Assembly (NCBI GenBank): GCA_030066155.1 | Contig: JASJCE010000014.1 | Coordinates: 1-47,429 of the forward strand | DNA from: Desulfobacterales bacterium | Lineage (GTDB): Bacteria > Desulfobacterota > Desulfobacteria > Desulfobacterales > JAFDCJ01 | Direction of reading: 5' to 3' | DNA length: 47,429 nucleotides | Shown: piece after piece, positions 24,034-32,554 of the stretch | Position numbering within the stretch: the first letter of the stretch is position 1 | How the letters are laid out: every line of letters starts with the position of its first letter | Translations under genes and position numbers: made by a program | Notes under the pieces: generated by a model | Databases searched by the model: none | Seen by the model: only the letters and a program-made list of their open reading frames with translations | Told to the model about the DNA's origin: nothing

Positions 24034-24134
24034 TTCCGAGAACTTCAGGGCTCAGCATCCAACTCACAACACACAAAAAGCAACTCAGCTGGATAATGAT
24101 TTTGTTGCAGTTTTTATATGGAAATTGGCATGGA

Positions 24135-25142
24135 CTAATCTTCGATAAACCGGCCGCCGGCTCTGACCGGGCAGGCCACATAATGGGCATTCCCATTGTC
24201 AAAAAACTCGGGTCGGAGCTGAGAGCACGGGTCCTGGCGGTGCATACAGCGGGGATGGAAGTAGCATCCAGAAGGTGGATTCATGGGACTGGGTACATCG
24301 CCCTGCAGAATCTGACGATTTTTCTCTAAACGCGGATCGGGAATGGGAACCGCAGAAAGAAGGGCTTCGGTGTAAGGATGCAACGGGTTGTTGTACAGCT
24401 CGGCGCCACGTGCCATTTCAACAATTTTTCCCAGATACATCACCGCTACCCGATCGCTCATATACTCCACCACACTCAAATCGTGGGCAATAAACAGGTA
24501 GGAGAGCTGAAATTCACCTTTCAGTTCCTGCAGCAAATTGATAACCTGGGCCTGAATTGATACATCCAACGCCGATACGGGCTCGTCAGCCACGATAATC
24601 TTGGGATTCAGAGCCAGTGCGCGGGCAATGCCGATGCGCTGCCGCTGGCCACCGGAAAACTCGTGCGGATAGCGGCGCATATGATCGGCATGCAGTCCGA
24701 CCCTCTTGAGCAGCGTCTCCGTGCGGTCCTCGATCTCGCGGCCATTGCCGAAATTGTGAATTTTTAGCGCCTCGCCGACGATGCTGCCGACTGTCATACG
24801 TGGATTGAGAGAGGCATATGGGTCCTGAAAAATGAGCTGAAGGTCCCGGCGCAGTGATTTATGCTGTTCGCGGTCCAGCCGGCTGATGTCGCGACCATCA
24901 AACAAAATCGTGCCGGCCGTTGGTTTCAGCAGCCTTAAAATCAGTCGGCCGGCGGTTGATTTGCCGCATCCGCTCTCCCCGACCAGACCCAGCGTCTCGC
25001 CTTTATCCAGATAAAAGCTGATATCATCGACCGCATGAACATAGCCAACTGTCTTTGACCAGAACCCGCCCTTGACGGGAAAATATTTTTTAAGGTTCTT
25101 GACCTCAAGTATGCGCTCGGTCATGGCATCTCGATCCTTCAT
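24135..25142 (-). CDS. dppF: Peptide ABC transporter ATP-binding protein DppF/OppF
   Basis: This is the second ATPase of a dipeptide/oligopeptide importer, 335 residues. Walker A is [12 protein letters not shown], the signature motif is [17 protein letters not shown] and Walker B is [14 protein letters not shown], followed by [28 protein letters not shown]. The C-terminal oligopeptide-transporter extension has [20 protein letters not shown], with Cys residues that in some family members bind an Fe-S cluster or form a dipeptide-family signature. Its ATG overlaps the stop of the preceding dppD gene (ATGA), so the two are coupled. The substrate-binding protein and permeases are encoded divergently just beyond. 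Confidence 0.96.
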   Translation of the reverse strand: MKDRDAMTERILEVKNLKKYFPVKGGFWSKTVGYVHAVDDISFYLDKGETLGLVGESGCGKSTAGRLILRLLKPTAGTILFDGRDISRLDREQHKSLRRDLQLIFQDPYASLNPRMTVGSIVGEALKIHNFGNGREIEDRTETLLKRVGLHADHMRRYPHEFSGGQRQRIGIARALALNPKIIVADEPVSALDVSIQAQVINLLQELKGEFQLSYLFIAHDLSVVEYMSDRVAVMYLGKIVEMARGAELYNNPLHPYTEALLSAVPIPDPRLEKNRQILQGDVPSPMNPPSGCYFHPRCMHRQDPCSQLRPEFFDNGNAHYVACPVRAGGRFIED

Positions 25143-26125
25143 TCATACAGCCAGCAGCGGACCCGGTGATCAGATTTTTCTGCTTTCAATGCCGGTATTT
25201 CATTGCGGCAGATATCCATTACCTTGGGGCAGCGGGGATTGAAGTGACAGCCCTGAGGCAGTTGTGACGGAATCGGGACAACGCCCCGAATCTCCTTCAG
25301 TCGCGCCTGTTTCTGGGCACTGCGGTCAATGCGCGGTATCGATTCGAGCAGGCCCTCAGTGTAAGGATGCAACGGATTTTCGAATATGGCATAAACATCC
25401 GCCTCTTCCACGACCTTGCCGGCATACATGACCACGACCCGGGCCGCGCTTTCAGCCACAACTCCCAGATCATGGGTGATCAGAATAATGGCTGTGTTCA
25501 AATCCGCTTTAAGCGATCCCATCAAATCCAGTATTTGGGCCTGGATGGTGACATCGAGGGCGGTTGTCGGCTCGTCCGCTATCAGCAGGCTGGGATTGCA
25601 GGAGAGGGCCATGGCTATCATTGCCCGCTGACGCATCCCACCGCTAAGCTGATGAGGATGTTCATCTACGCGGCGCTCCGGCAGCGGGATGCCCACCAGC
25701 TGCAGCATTTCGATCGACCGGTCACGGGCATCTTTCTTGTTGAGGCCCTGGTGCAGTCGCAACGCCTCGGATATCTGGTTGCCGATGGTGTAGACCGGAT
25801 TCAGTGACGTCATCGGCTCCTGGAAAATCATGGAAATTTTATTGCCGCGGATCCGGCGCATGTCGTCGTTCGATAAAGACAGCAGGCTCTGTCCCTCGAA
25901 TAAAATGTCTCCCCCTATGATCTTGCCGGGTGGATCCGGAATCAAGCGCATGATGGAAAGAGCAGTCACACTTTTACCGCAACCGGATTCTCCCACCACC
26001 CCGAGCGTTTCGCCCTTGCGCACGGCATAATCAACCCCGTCCACGGCCGGCGATATCCCTTCATCGGTAAAAAAGTGTGTTTTGAGATCCTGAATCTGGA
26101 GCAGATAGCTGTCAGTATCCATCAT
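25139..26125 (-). CDS. dppD: Peptide ABC transporter ATP-binding protein DppD/OppD
   Basis: This is the first ATPase of the importer, 328 residues. Walker A is [12 protein letters not shown], the signature is [19 protein letters not shown], Walker B is [14 protein letters not shown], and [27 protein letters not shown] follows. The C-terminal region carries [16 protein letters not shown], like its partner. I use ATG 26125; another ATG follows immediately and a TTG lies 6 bp upstream, and none has a strong ribosome site. It is the promoter-proximal gene of the minus-strand dppDF pair. The gap of about 280 bp to the binding-protein gene should contain two divergent promoters. Confidence 0.95.
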   Translation of the reverse strand: MMDTDSYLLQIQDLKTHFFTDEGISPAVDGVDYAVRKGETLGVVGESGCGKSVTALSIMRLIPDPPGKIIGGDILFEGQSLLSLSNDDMRRIRGNKISMIFQEPMTSLNPVYTIGNQISEALRLHQGLNKKDARDRSIEMLQLVGIPLPERRVDEHPHQLSGGMRQRAMIAMALSCNPSLLIADEPTTALDVTIQAQILDLMGSLKADLNTAIILITHDLGVVAESAARVVVMYAGKVVEEADVYAIFENPLHPYTEGLLESIPRIDRSAQKQARLKEIRGVVPIPSQLPQGCHFNPRCPKVMDICRNEIPALKAEKSDHRVRCWLYE

Positions 26126-26249
26126 AAGCAAGTCATTTCTTTAATCTTTTCCATTAATTGAGATTCCTTTCAGAACTCAATTTACCTAACCCGATTCCAA
26201 CCCCCCTGTCAAGATACAATCGGGGCGGTAGCTGAATATAAATTATTTC

Positions 26250-26278
26250 TTGACTAAGCCTCATGGATTTGCTGTTAT
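26250..26278 (+). promoter_or_regulatory. Candidate sigma-70 promoter of the peptide-binding protein gene
   Basis: TTGACT (26250-26255) and TGTTAT (26273-26278) are 17 bp apart, about 130 bp before the start codon, in the divergent gap between dppD and the binding-protein gene. Confidence 0.4.
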
Positions 26279-26407
26279 ACCGAAACCTGCCCGGTTACTG
26301 AGCTGCCGGCCGGCATATAGCTTGCGCACAGGCGGATTGGATCTGTCTTTATGCTGCAACCGGCGCCCACTGCCCGTATCTTCTCATTCTTAAAAGGAGG
26401 TTCAGAG

Positions 26408-28060
26408 ATGAAAAAAGTATTCCTTGCAGCTCTCGTTTTCAGCATCGCCGTGAGCATTCCGGCAATCGGCATGGCCGAAAAGGTTGTCACTCTTGGAATT
26501 TACCAGGAGCCAGAAAACCTCAATACCTATATCGGCGTGCAAACCGTCATCACTTACGTTCACCGTCCCTTTGCCGAATATTTGATCGACGTCAATGACA
26601 GAGGCGAGTATGTTCCAGTCCTGGCGGCAGAGGTGCCGAGCGTGGAAAACGGGGGTGTCTCCAAAGACGGCTTGACCATTACGTATAAACTCAAAAAGGG
26701 GGTCAAGTGGAGTGACGGTCAGCCCTTCACTTCCGCAGATGTCAAATTTACCTGGGAAGCCCTGGTCAATCCTAAAAACCTGGTCAAAAGCCGTTCCGGA
26801 TATGAACTGATCGAATCCGTCGAAACGCCCGACGACTACACGGCAGTCGTGAAATACAGGGAGTATTATGCCCCCTATTTAACCCGTTTTGCGCCGGTGT
26901 TGCCCAAACATATCCTGGGTAAACTGGAAAATATGAATGACGCCCCATACAACCGCATGCCGGTTGGGACCGGGCCGTTCAAAGTAACCGAATGGGTATC
27001 GGGCGACCACATCACCATGGTCAAAAATCCCGACTACCGGGAGGCTGACAAGGTCAAGATCGACAAATTGTTTTTCAAGATCATCCCCAGCCGGGAGGTC
27101 GGTATCGCCCAAATCCAGGCCGGTGATATAGACGGCGTCTGGGACCTGATCGAGGCCCAGATTCCAATGATGGAAAGGAATCCGGAAGTCAGCCTTTGCC
27201 TGTCAAGCGCCCTGGTATCCGAAAGACTGATCATGAACCACAGTACACCGGTGGCACCCAACAACGGCAATCCGGATTATCCCCATCCCATCCTGGCCGA
27301 TGTGAAAGTGCGCCAGGCTATTCAATACGCAATCGACAAACAGACCATCATCGATAAACTTCTTTATGGCAAGGCCCAACCCGGCACCACTGAAATCCCG
27401 GACGGCTGGGCGCACAATCCCAATGTCAAATCAACGGAGTACAACCCCAAGAGAGCCATGCAGCTACTCGATCAGGCCGGGTGGAAACCGGGATCGGATG
27501 GAATCCGGAAGAAAGGCGGCACCCGCCTGCGGCTGAAGATTACGACCACCACCGGCAACAAATTGAGAGAGATGGTGGAGCAGGTTCTGGTGGCCCAGAT
27601 GAAGGCCGTCGGCATCGAGTTTTATATTGAAAACGTGCCCTCATCGGTACTGTTCGGCTCCTGGTCCAATGATGCCGACCGCAAGAAAGGCCGTTACGAT
27701 ATTTTGATGTACACCACCGGCCCCGGAATCGATCCCCATCAGCAGTACGAAGGATATTTCCACTCCAAGAATATTCCGACCGTGGCCAATGGCGGCAGCG
27801 GGTATAACTACACCCGTCATCGCGACGCCGAACTGGACAAGTGGCTTGATCTGGCCGGCAAAGCCCCGAGTATGGAAAAGCGGGCTGAAGCCTATCGCAA
27901 GGCCCAGGAACGGGTCGCCCAGATCGTCCCGCACATCTACCTGTACCGGCGGGTGAATGTGCATGTGTTTCGCAACAATGTCAAAGGCTGGAAACCCAAT
28001 GGCTACGGTATTATCGATGCCGTTGAAACCTGGAATGTGGCCGACTGGTATGTGGAGTAG
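26408..28060 (+). CDS. dppA: Peptide ABC transporter substrate-binding protein (DppA/OppA family)
   Basis: This is a periplasmic type II binding protein of 550 residues for peptides, nickel complexes or related ligands. A signal peptide (MKKVFLAALVFSIAVSIPAIGMA, about 1-23) precedes EKVVTLGIYQEPENLNTY. YKLKKGVKWSDGQPFTSADVKFTWEAL and VGTGPFKVTEWVSGDHITMVKNPDYRE are family blocks, and VRQAIQYAIDKQTIID follows. I start at ATG 26408 because AAAAGGAGG lies just upstream at about 26391-26400; an upstream in-frame ATG at 26351 would destroy the signal peptide. It is followed after 425 bp of hairpin and repeats by the permease genes. The ligand is not predictable. Confidence 0.95.
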   Translation: MKKVFLAALVFSIAVSIPAIGMAEKVVTLGIYQEPENLNTYIGVQTVITYVHRPFAEYLIDVNDRGEYVPVLAAEVPSVENGGVSKDGLTITYKLKKGVKWSDGQPFTSADVKFTWEALVNPKNLVKSRSGYELIESVETPDDYTAVVKYREYYAPYLTRFAPVLPKHILGKLENMNDAPYNRMPVGTGPFKVTEWVSGDHITMVKNPDYREADKVKIDKLFFKIIPSREVGIAQIQAGDIDGVWDLIEAQIPMMERNPEVSLCLSSALVSERLIMNHSTPVAPNNGNPDYPHPILADVKVRQAIQYAIDKQTIIDKLLYGKAQPGTTEIPDGWAHNPNVKSTEYNPKRAMQLLDQAGWKPGSDGIRKKGGTRLRLKITTTTGNKLREMVEQVLVAQMKAVGIEFYIENVPSSVLFGSWSNDADRKKGRYDILMYTTGPGIDPHQQYEGYFHSKNIPTVANGGSGYNYTRHRDAELDKWLDLAGKAPSMEKRAEAYRKAQERVAQIVPHIYLYRRVNVHVFRNNVKGWKPNGYGIIDAVETWNVADWYVE

Positions 28061-28084
28061 CCGCTGTCGGTAAGCTTTGATCTG

Positions 28085-28129
28085 CGTCAGACTGCGCACC
28101 ATCCTTTAACAGCAAAGCGCAGTCTGACG
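28085..28129 (+). terminator. Strong hairpin after the peptide-binding protein gene
   Basis: CGTCAGACTGCGC (28085-28097) and its exact complement at 28117-28129 form a perfect 13-bp stem with a 19-nt loop, 25 bp after the stop codon. No T-run follows, so mRNA stabilisation or partial termination between the binding-protein gene and the permeases is more likely than full termination. Confidence 0.6.
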
Positions 28130-28205
28130 TTAGACTTGCAATTAATAATCGGTTATTTTGCAAGTACGCTGGTACGAGGATCAAGCTGATCAGTACGGCT
28201 GCGGA

Positions 28206-28275
28206 TTGAACGTTGAACATCGAACGTCCAACGTTCAACTTCCAATGTTGATGACGCTGCGCTTAATCTATTTTT
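28206..28275. repeat. Heptamer array, GACGTTG word, with GCGCAGCGTCATC flank (inverted copy of 6579-6648)
   Basis: Read on the minus strand, AAGCGCAGCGTCATC is followed by GACGTTG-type heptamers, the order seen at 6579-6648. The flank outside the array is conserved between the two copies. Confidence 0.75.
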
Positions 28276-28339
28276 TACAGTGAGTAGGCCCCTGAAATTA
28301 TGAAGTCAGATTAATTTTGAGGGTTAAAATCGGGCTATA

Positions 28340-28412
28340 CAACCTATTATTAAATCGACAATATACCGTATTCGACGTTGGACGTTCAATGTTCGATGTT
28401 GGACGTTCATCA
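28340..28412. repeat. Heptamer array, GACGTTG word, with ATCGACAATAT flank
   Basis: AAATCGACAATATACCGTA is followed by TTCGACGTTGGACGTTC and further heptamers ending GTTCATCAG. This resembles the composite at 41440-41500, including the ending. It lies between dppA and dppB; no gene is present in 28061-28485. Confidence 0.75.
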
Positions 28413-28485
28413 GTAACAATTTTAAATTTACCGCCTGCTAAGCTGCCATAAGCATAGCTAAACCCTTCAACCCACTGATAAGAGC

Positions 28486-29442
28486 ATGCGCTACACATTT
28501 TTCCTACGCAGACTGCTGTCGGCCATACCGGTGATGTTTATCATCACGTTTGCCACCTTCGTTCTGATGCAAATGCTTCCCGGCGGTCCGCTGGCGGCAT
28601 ATGAAAATAATCCTGAAATCTCCCAGGAAGATATTGAGCGGCTGCGCCACGAAATGGGTCTTGATCGTCCGATACCGGTCCAGTACTGGGCCTGGTTGAA
28701 AAATTTTGTGCGTGGCGACTGGGGCTATTCCTTTGCGACGAAACGACCGGTGCTGGACGAGATCTGGGATCGACTGCCCAACACCATCTATTTGACCGGG
28801 CTTTCCCTGATCCTGGCGCTGATTATCGCCATACCGGTTGGCATCATATCCGCTACCCGACAGTATTCCATATTCGATCATATCACGACGACCTTGACCT
28901 ATGTCGGACGCTCAATGCCGGTCTACTATTCGGGATTGCTGCTGATCATTATCTTCAGTATCTGGTTGCGCTGGTTTCCCAGCGGCGGCATGCATACCCT
29001 GGGCAAAGAATTTTCGATTATCGACAGTTTGCGCCATCTGTTTCTGCCCATGCTCAGCCTGTCGACCCTGATTGCCGCCAAATACGTGCGCTTCCTGCGA
29101 ACCAGCATGCTCGAGGTCATCCACCAGGATTACATTCGTACCGCCGCTGCCAAAGGGCTGAAAGACCGCATCATCATTTACAAACATGCGTTTCGAAACG
29201 CAGCGATCCCGCTGGTGACCGTAGTCGCCATCGATTTGCCGGTATTATTTGCCGGCGCGCTGTTTACCGAAACCGTATACTCCTGGCCCGGTATGGGGCG
29301 CCTGTTCGTGGACTCGGCCACCCGCTTCGATTACTCCATCGTCATGGGGATTGTCGCAGCGATTGCATTTCTGGTGGTCCTTTCCAACCTGATCGCGGAC
29401 GTCATCTACGGGATTCTAGATCCCCGAATTACCTATAGCTAG
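28486..29442 (+). CDS. dppB: Peptide ABC transporter permease DppB/OppB
   Basis: This is an inner-membrane permease of 318 residues with about six spans. MRYTFFLRRLLSAIPVMFIITFATFVLMQMLPGGP is the typical DppB N-terminus. The large periplasmic loop and the EAA cytoplasmic loop (YIRTAAAKGLKDRIIIYKHAFRNAAIPLVT) are complete. ETVYSWPGMGRLF is a further conserved block. It is followed after 10 bp by dppC. The start ATG 28486 has a modest upstream purine stretch (AAGAGC). With DppC, DppD, DppF and the binding protein it completes the importer. Confidence 0.96.
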   Translation: MRYTFFLRRLLSAIPVMFIITFATFVLMQMLPGGPLAAYENNPEISQEDIERLRHEMGLDRPIPVQYWAWLKNFVRGDWGYSFATKRPVLDEIWDRLPNTIYLTGLSLILALIIAIPVGIISATRQYSIFDHITTTLTYVGRSMPVYYSGLLLIIIFSIWLRWFPSGGMHTLGKEFSIIDSLRHLFLPMLSLSTLIAAKYVRFLRTSMLEVIHQDYIRTAAAKGLKDRIIIYKHAFRNAAIPLVTVVAIDLPVLFAGALFTETVYSWPGMGRLFVDSATRFDYSIVMGIVAAIAFLVVLSNLIADVIYGILDPRITYS

Positions 29443-29452
29443 CGGGGTTTCA

Positions 29453-30382
29453 ATGGCAACCAGCACTTTTTTCGAAGAACACAAAAACAAACTGTGGTTC
29501 ATGACCCTGCGGCAATTCCTCCGTCATAAGATGGCGGTTTTCGGCATGGTCATCATGGCCGTCATCATCGTAATGGTGGTTTTCGTCGATCAGATTGTCC
29601 CGTATGATCCGGAAACGCCCGATTTAAATAACATGCTGGCACCTCCCAGCTTTCAGCACCCTTTCGGTACTGACGAACTGGGACGCGACATGTTCACCCG
29701 TACCATGCACGGCGGACGGGTCTCGCTGATTGTGGGTGTGTTCGCCATGCTGGTAGCGGTGACCATCGGAACCCTCATCGGGGCTATCGCCGGGTATTTC
29801 GGCGGCACCGTCGACAATTTCCTGATGCGTTTTACCGATTTTGCCCTGGCATTTCCCAGAATCTTCGTGCTGATTCTGTTTGCGATCATCTTTATGCGTC
29901 CGCCATTCAGCGACAATGCGATCATTGTCTTCGTTTTTGGTACATTGTATAAAATGCCGGTGGCGAGGGTGGTGGTCGTAATCGGAATACTGGGTTGGAT
30001 GGATGTGGCCCGCCTGGTGCGGGGTTCATTTCTCGAAATCAAAAACCAGGAATATGTCGAGTCGGCCCGGGTCCTGGGTGCCGGAACCGGCCGCATCATG
30101 ATCCGCCATATTTTGCCCAACGCTTTGGGCCCTATTATCGTCGCGGCCAGCCTCGGTGTGGCGGATGCGATCATTTCCGAATCCGGACTCAGTTTTTTGG
30201 GTCTCGGCATCCAGCCGCCCACCGCAACCTGGGGCAACATGCTCAAAAACGCTCTGGATCAAATATTCGCGGCCCCCTGGACCGCAATTATACCCGGATT
30301 CATGATTTTTCTGACGGTGCTGAGTATCAACTATATCGGCGATGGTCTGCGAGATGCCTTCGATCCGCATAAAATTCTGTAA
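29453..30382 (+). CDS. dppC: Peptide ABC transporter permease DppC/OppC
   Basis: This is the second permease, 309 residues. FLRHKMAVFGMVIMAVIIVMVVF begins the first span, and FGTDELGRDMFTRTMHGGRVSLIVG is the characteristic DppC block. YVESARVLGAGTGRIMIRHILPNALGPIIV is the EAA loop that docks on the ATPases. ESGLSFLGLGIQPPTATWGNML follows. The start ATG is 10 bp after the dppB stop. Its last 56 bp overlap the end of the convergent radical SAM gene. Confidence 0.96.
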   Translation: MATSTFFEEHKNKLWFMTLRQFLRHKMAVFGMVIMAVIIVMVVFVDQIVPYDPETPDLNNMLAPPSFQHPFGTDELGRDMFTRTMHGGRVSLIVGVFAMLVAVTIGTLIGAIAGYFGGTVDNFLMRFTDFALAFPRIFVLILFAIIFMRPPFSDNAIIVFVFGTLYKMPVARVVVVIGILGWMDVARLVRGSFLEIKNQEYVESARVLGAGTGRIMIRHILPNALGPIIVAASLGVADAIISESGLSFLGLGIQPPTATWGNMLKNALDQIFAAPWTAIIPGFMIFLTVLSINYIGDGLRDAFDPHKIL

Positions 30383-31505
30383 AACGGTGGAGATTGTTAT
30401 AAGCGCAAAAAGAGAATATACCTGCCTCACCCGTGATCGCATAACAGCACTCCCGCATCCGTTGGGGGTCCAGGGACTCCTTCTCCATAAATGATTTTGC
30501 GAAAAGCAGAAGATGATTGCGTTTCAGCATATTATACGGGTTATTGCCGAAGATCGGAGCAGCCTTGGCAAACAATTTCCAGGCCCCGGGATTTAACAAA
30601 TGACGAAAGAAAAATTTTTTCTTCCCGGCAAATGTGGCAAGAAGAATATCGCGACGGTTTTCGCCGAGAAACCCGATTAGATCTTTCCGATCGATATACT
30701 TGAAAAGGGGTTCAAGTTTGCCGTCAACGATAAAAACCGGGGACATGGCGTTACAGGACGGATTCCCGAGATGCTCGGAATAAAACGTCTCGGCGGGAAC
30801 ACCGATCTCGGCCTCGATCAGCGCCAGCAGTTCTTCAAGGCTGTATCCCTGGTAATTTTCGCCGATGCCGAAACGTCCGGTGAAACGGGCTGCTGATTGA
30901 AAGTTAATCGCCCGCACAACATCGAGATTGGCGAGGCTGAAATTTACGATCTGGCCAATCTCACTTTCGTTAATCCCCCGCGTAACCACCACGGCCAGCG
31001 TGCAGCACAGGCCGACATCCCGGATAGCAGCAACGGCAAGCTGTCTGGTCCGGGTCATGTCTCGACCCCGGATTCTGCGGGTCGTTTCGCTTTTCAGCCC
31101 ATCGAATTGAAGATAGACGGCTGTTAATCCCGCATTCTTGCAGCGGTTTAAAAAGGACGGACTCTTGCTGATAACAAGGCCGTTGGTGATCAACTCAATG
31201 TTACGGTAGCCGATCTGTTTGGCCAGGGCAATGATTTCCGGCAGGTCGTCCCGCAGGCTGGGTTCTCCGCCGCTGATCTGCAACGGAATGGGGGTTTCCG
31301 TCAAATCCAGCAATTGCTCCAGGTAAATTCGTATCTTCTCCAGGGAAATATCTGCAGCAGCTTGCTCGGCACCGGAATAGCAAATCGGGCAGGCCATGTT
31401 GCAGCGGTTGGTCACTTCGATCATCGCCATCATGGGTTTGATCCCGCCTTTGACGAACTGACCGGGCAATTTAGTGTCAGAGATGTGGTTGCAATTGTAG
31501 GACAT
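30327..31505 (-). CDS. Radical SAM protein with Cys-containing C-terminal region (MJ0619/Tes-like)
   Basis: This is a 392-residue radical SAM enzyme. The cluster motif CNMACPIC (C35, C39, C42) lies in MIEVTNRCNMACPICYSGAE, and LQISGGEPSLRDDLPEII contains the SAM-binding GGEP. The TIM-barrel half runs to about residue 215. The C-terminal part includes the end motif ECCYAITGEAGIFSFCAYNN, which resembles the ends of the MJ0619-type family that includes archaeal tetraether synthase Tes. I cannot say which reaction it performs. Its 3' end overlaps dppC by 56 bp on the opposite strand. A 141-bp repeat lies 44 bp upstream of its start. Confidence 0.88.
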   Translation of the reverse strand: MSYNCNHISDTKLPGQFVKGGIKPMMAMIEVTNRCNMACPICYSGAEQAAADISLEKIRIYLEQLLDLTETPIPLQISGGEPSLRDDLPEIIALAKQIGYRNIELITNGLVISKSPSFLNRCKNAGLTAVYLQFDGLKSETTRRIRGRDMTRTRQLAVAAIRDVGLCCTLAVVVTRGINESEIGQIVNFSLANLDVVRAINFQSAARFTGRFGIGENYQGYSLEELLALIEAEIGVPAETFYSEHLGNPSCNAMSPVFIVDGKLEPLFKYIDRKDLIGFLGENRRDILLATFAGKKKFFFRHLLNPGAWKLFAKAAPIFGNNPYNMLKRNHLLLFAKSFMEKESLDPQRMRECCYAITGEAGIFSFCAYNNLHRFTEFYADRRHLADHRRYS

Positions 31506-31548
31506 CAGAAATAACTCCAGATCAAAAAAGGTCCTTTAGTATCTATTT

Positions 31549-31689
31549 ATTGAAATCAAATCATGTTTGCGCAGGATCTGAGTAACGATATTCCGACTAT
31601 TTTAGTAAGAAGCGATATAAGATCGATAGAATTCCACAAATATTCATTATTCAATAATCAATATTCATTTCCGGCTTCGCCGGCTTGGG
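31549..31689. repeat. Left copy of a 141-bp inverted repeat pair
   Basis: This 141-bp segment matches the reverse complement of 36998-37138 with no gaps and about 14 differences (about 90% identity). It contains GATCGATAGAATTCC, an AT-rich 7-bp periodic run (ATTATTCAATAATCAATATTC) and a terminal hairpin CCGGCTTCGCCGG. The 31506-31960 gap also holds the inverted repeat at 31883. Confidence 0.9.
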
Positions 31690-31882
31690 AATAAAAAAAG
31701 ACATCTGACCGAATACCATGGGGGGCAACCCCGATCTTAATGCCAATATCCTGGTGGTCTTTAAGGTTCAAATTTCCTTACACCGTAATTTTTATCATTT
31801 ACAGGCGTATTCATTTGTGTTAGAAAAAAGATTTGAAATATTACTTTTAATGAATATTATACAATAGTAATGAAAGGTTTTG

Positions 31883-31919
31883 ATTATGATGTGGGTTTAA
31901 CTCGCGCTAACATCATAAT
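31883..31919. promoter_or_regulatory. Perfect 10-bp inverted repeat upstream of the ribbon-helix-helix-like gene
   Basis: ATTATGATGT (31883-31892) and ACATCATAAT (31910-31919) are exact complements around 17 bp, ending 41 bp before the 31961 start codon. As that gene encodes a likely DNA-binding protein, an autoregulatory operator is a reasonable inference. Confidence 0.5.
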
Positions 31920-31960
31920 TTTCATGCCGGAATCAAAAGATGTAACCAAGGTGGCACCGT

Positions 31961-32554
31961 ATGGATGAAGATAAAAAATTTTGGATGGATAATGATGCGC
32001 TACCCCGGCCTTCAACGGATGATCTGCGGGGACGCCAGTCGGTAAGGGCAACGTTCAAGTTGTCGGCCAGGGCCATTGATGCCATGAGTATCGTATCGGT
32101 ACACCTGGGCATCAAACAAAAATCCCTCTTCGATCATTTAATCGAGGATGCACGCTCCTTGAGCCAGATTGCCCGGGAACTTGAAGTGGATAAATTTCGT
32201 CCACCAGACCGGGTTCAGAAAACCTTTGTGATCAGCCGCAGGACACTCTCCAGCCTTGATGAAATCTCGAAACGGTTCCAGGCGCCCCGCGACGCACTGG
32301 TGGAATTTTCCATTCAGCGTTTACTGCCGGTGATCGAGCAGGAACGGGAACGGCATCACCGCCGCAAAGAAATATTAAAGGACTTGAATCACCATCTGGC
32401 AGATGGTTTAAAGCTGTTAAACAAATCCAAGTCCCTGTTGGGAGAAAATGATCCGGTGTTCATCAAATTGGCATCTGCCATCAAGGCAATGATAGATGCC
32501 CAGGCAAATGTAAACGCATTCGTTGAAAAAGGAGAAATAATCGAAGAGTTCTAG
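31961..32554 (+). CDS. Protein with two ribbon-helix-helix-like units
   Basis: This is a 197-residue soluble protein. Two similar segments, SVRATFKLSARAIDAMSIVSVHLGIKQKSLFDHLIED (about 27-63) and VQKTFVISRRTLSSLDEISKRFQAPRDALVEFSIQRLLPVI (about 87-127), each have a short strand followed by two helices, as in ribbon-helix-helix DNA-binding proteins. A charged helical tail follows (about 130-197, EQERERHHRRKEILKDLNHHL). Two copies in one chain would make an intramolecular pair. This reading is from pattern only. A perfect inverted repeat lies upstream. The stop overlaps the convergent protease gene by 4 bp. Confidence 0.7.
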   Translation: MDEDKKFWMDNDALPRPSTDDLRGRQSVRATFKLSARAIDAMSIVSVHLGIKQKSLFDHLIEDARSLSQIARELEVDKFRPPDRVQKTFVISRRTLSSLDEISKRFQAPRDALVEFSIQRLLPVIEQERERHHRRKEILKDLNHHLADGLKLLNKSKSLLGENDPVFIKLASAIKAMIDAQANVNAFVEKGEIIEEF

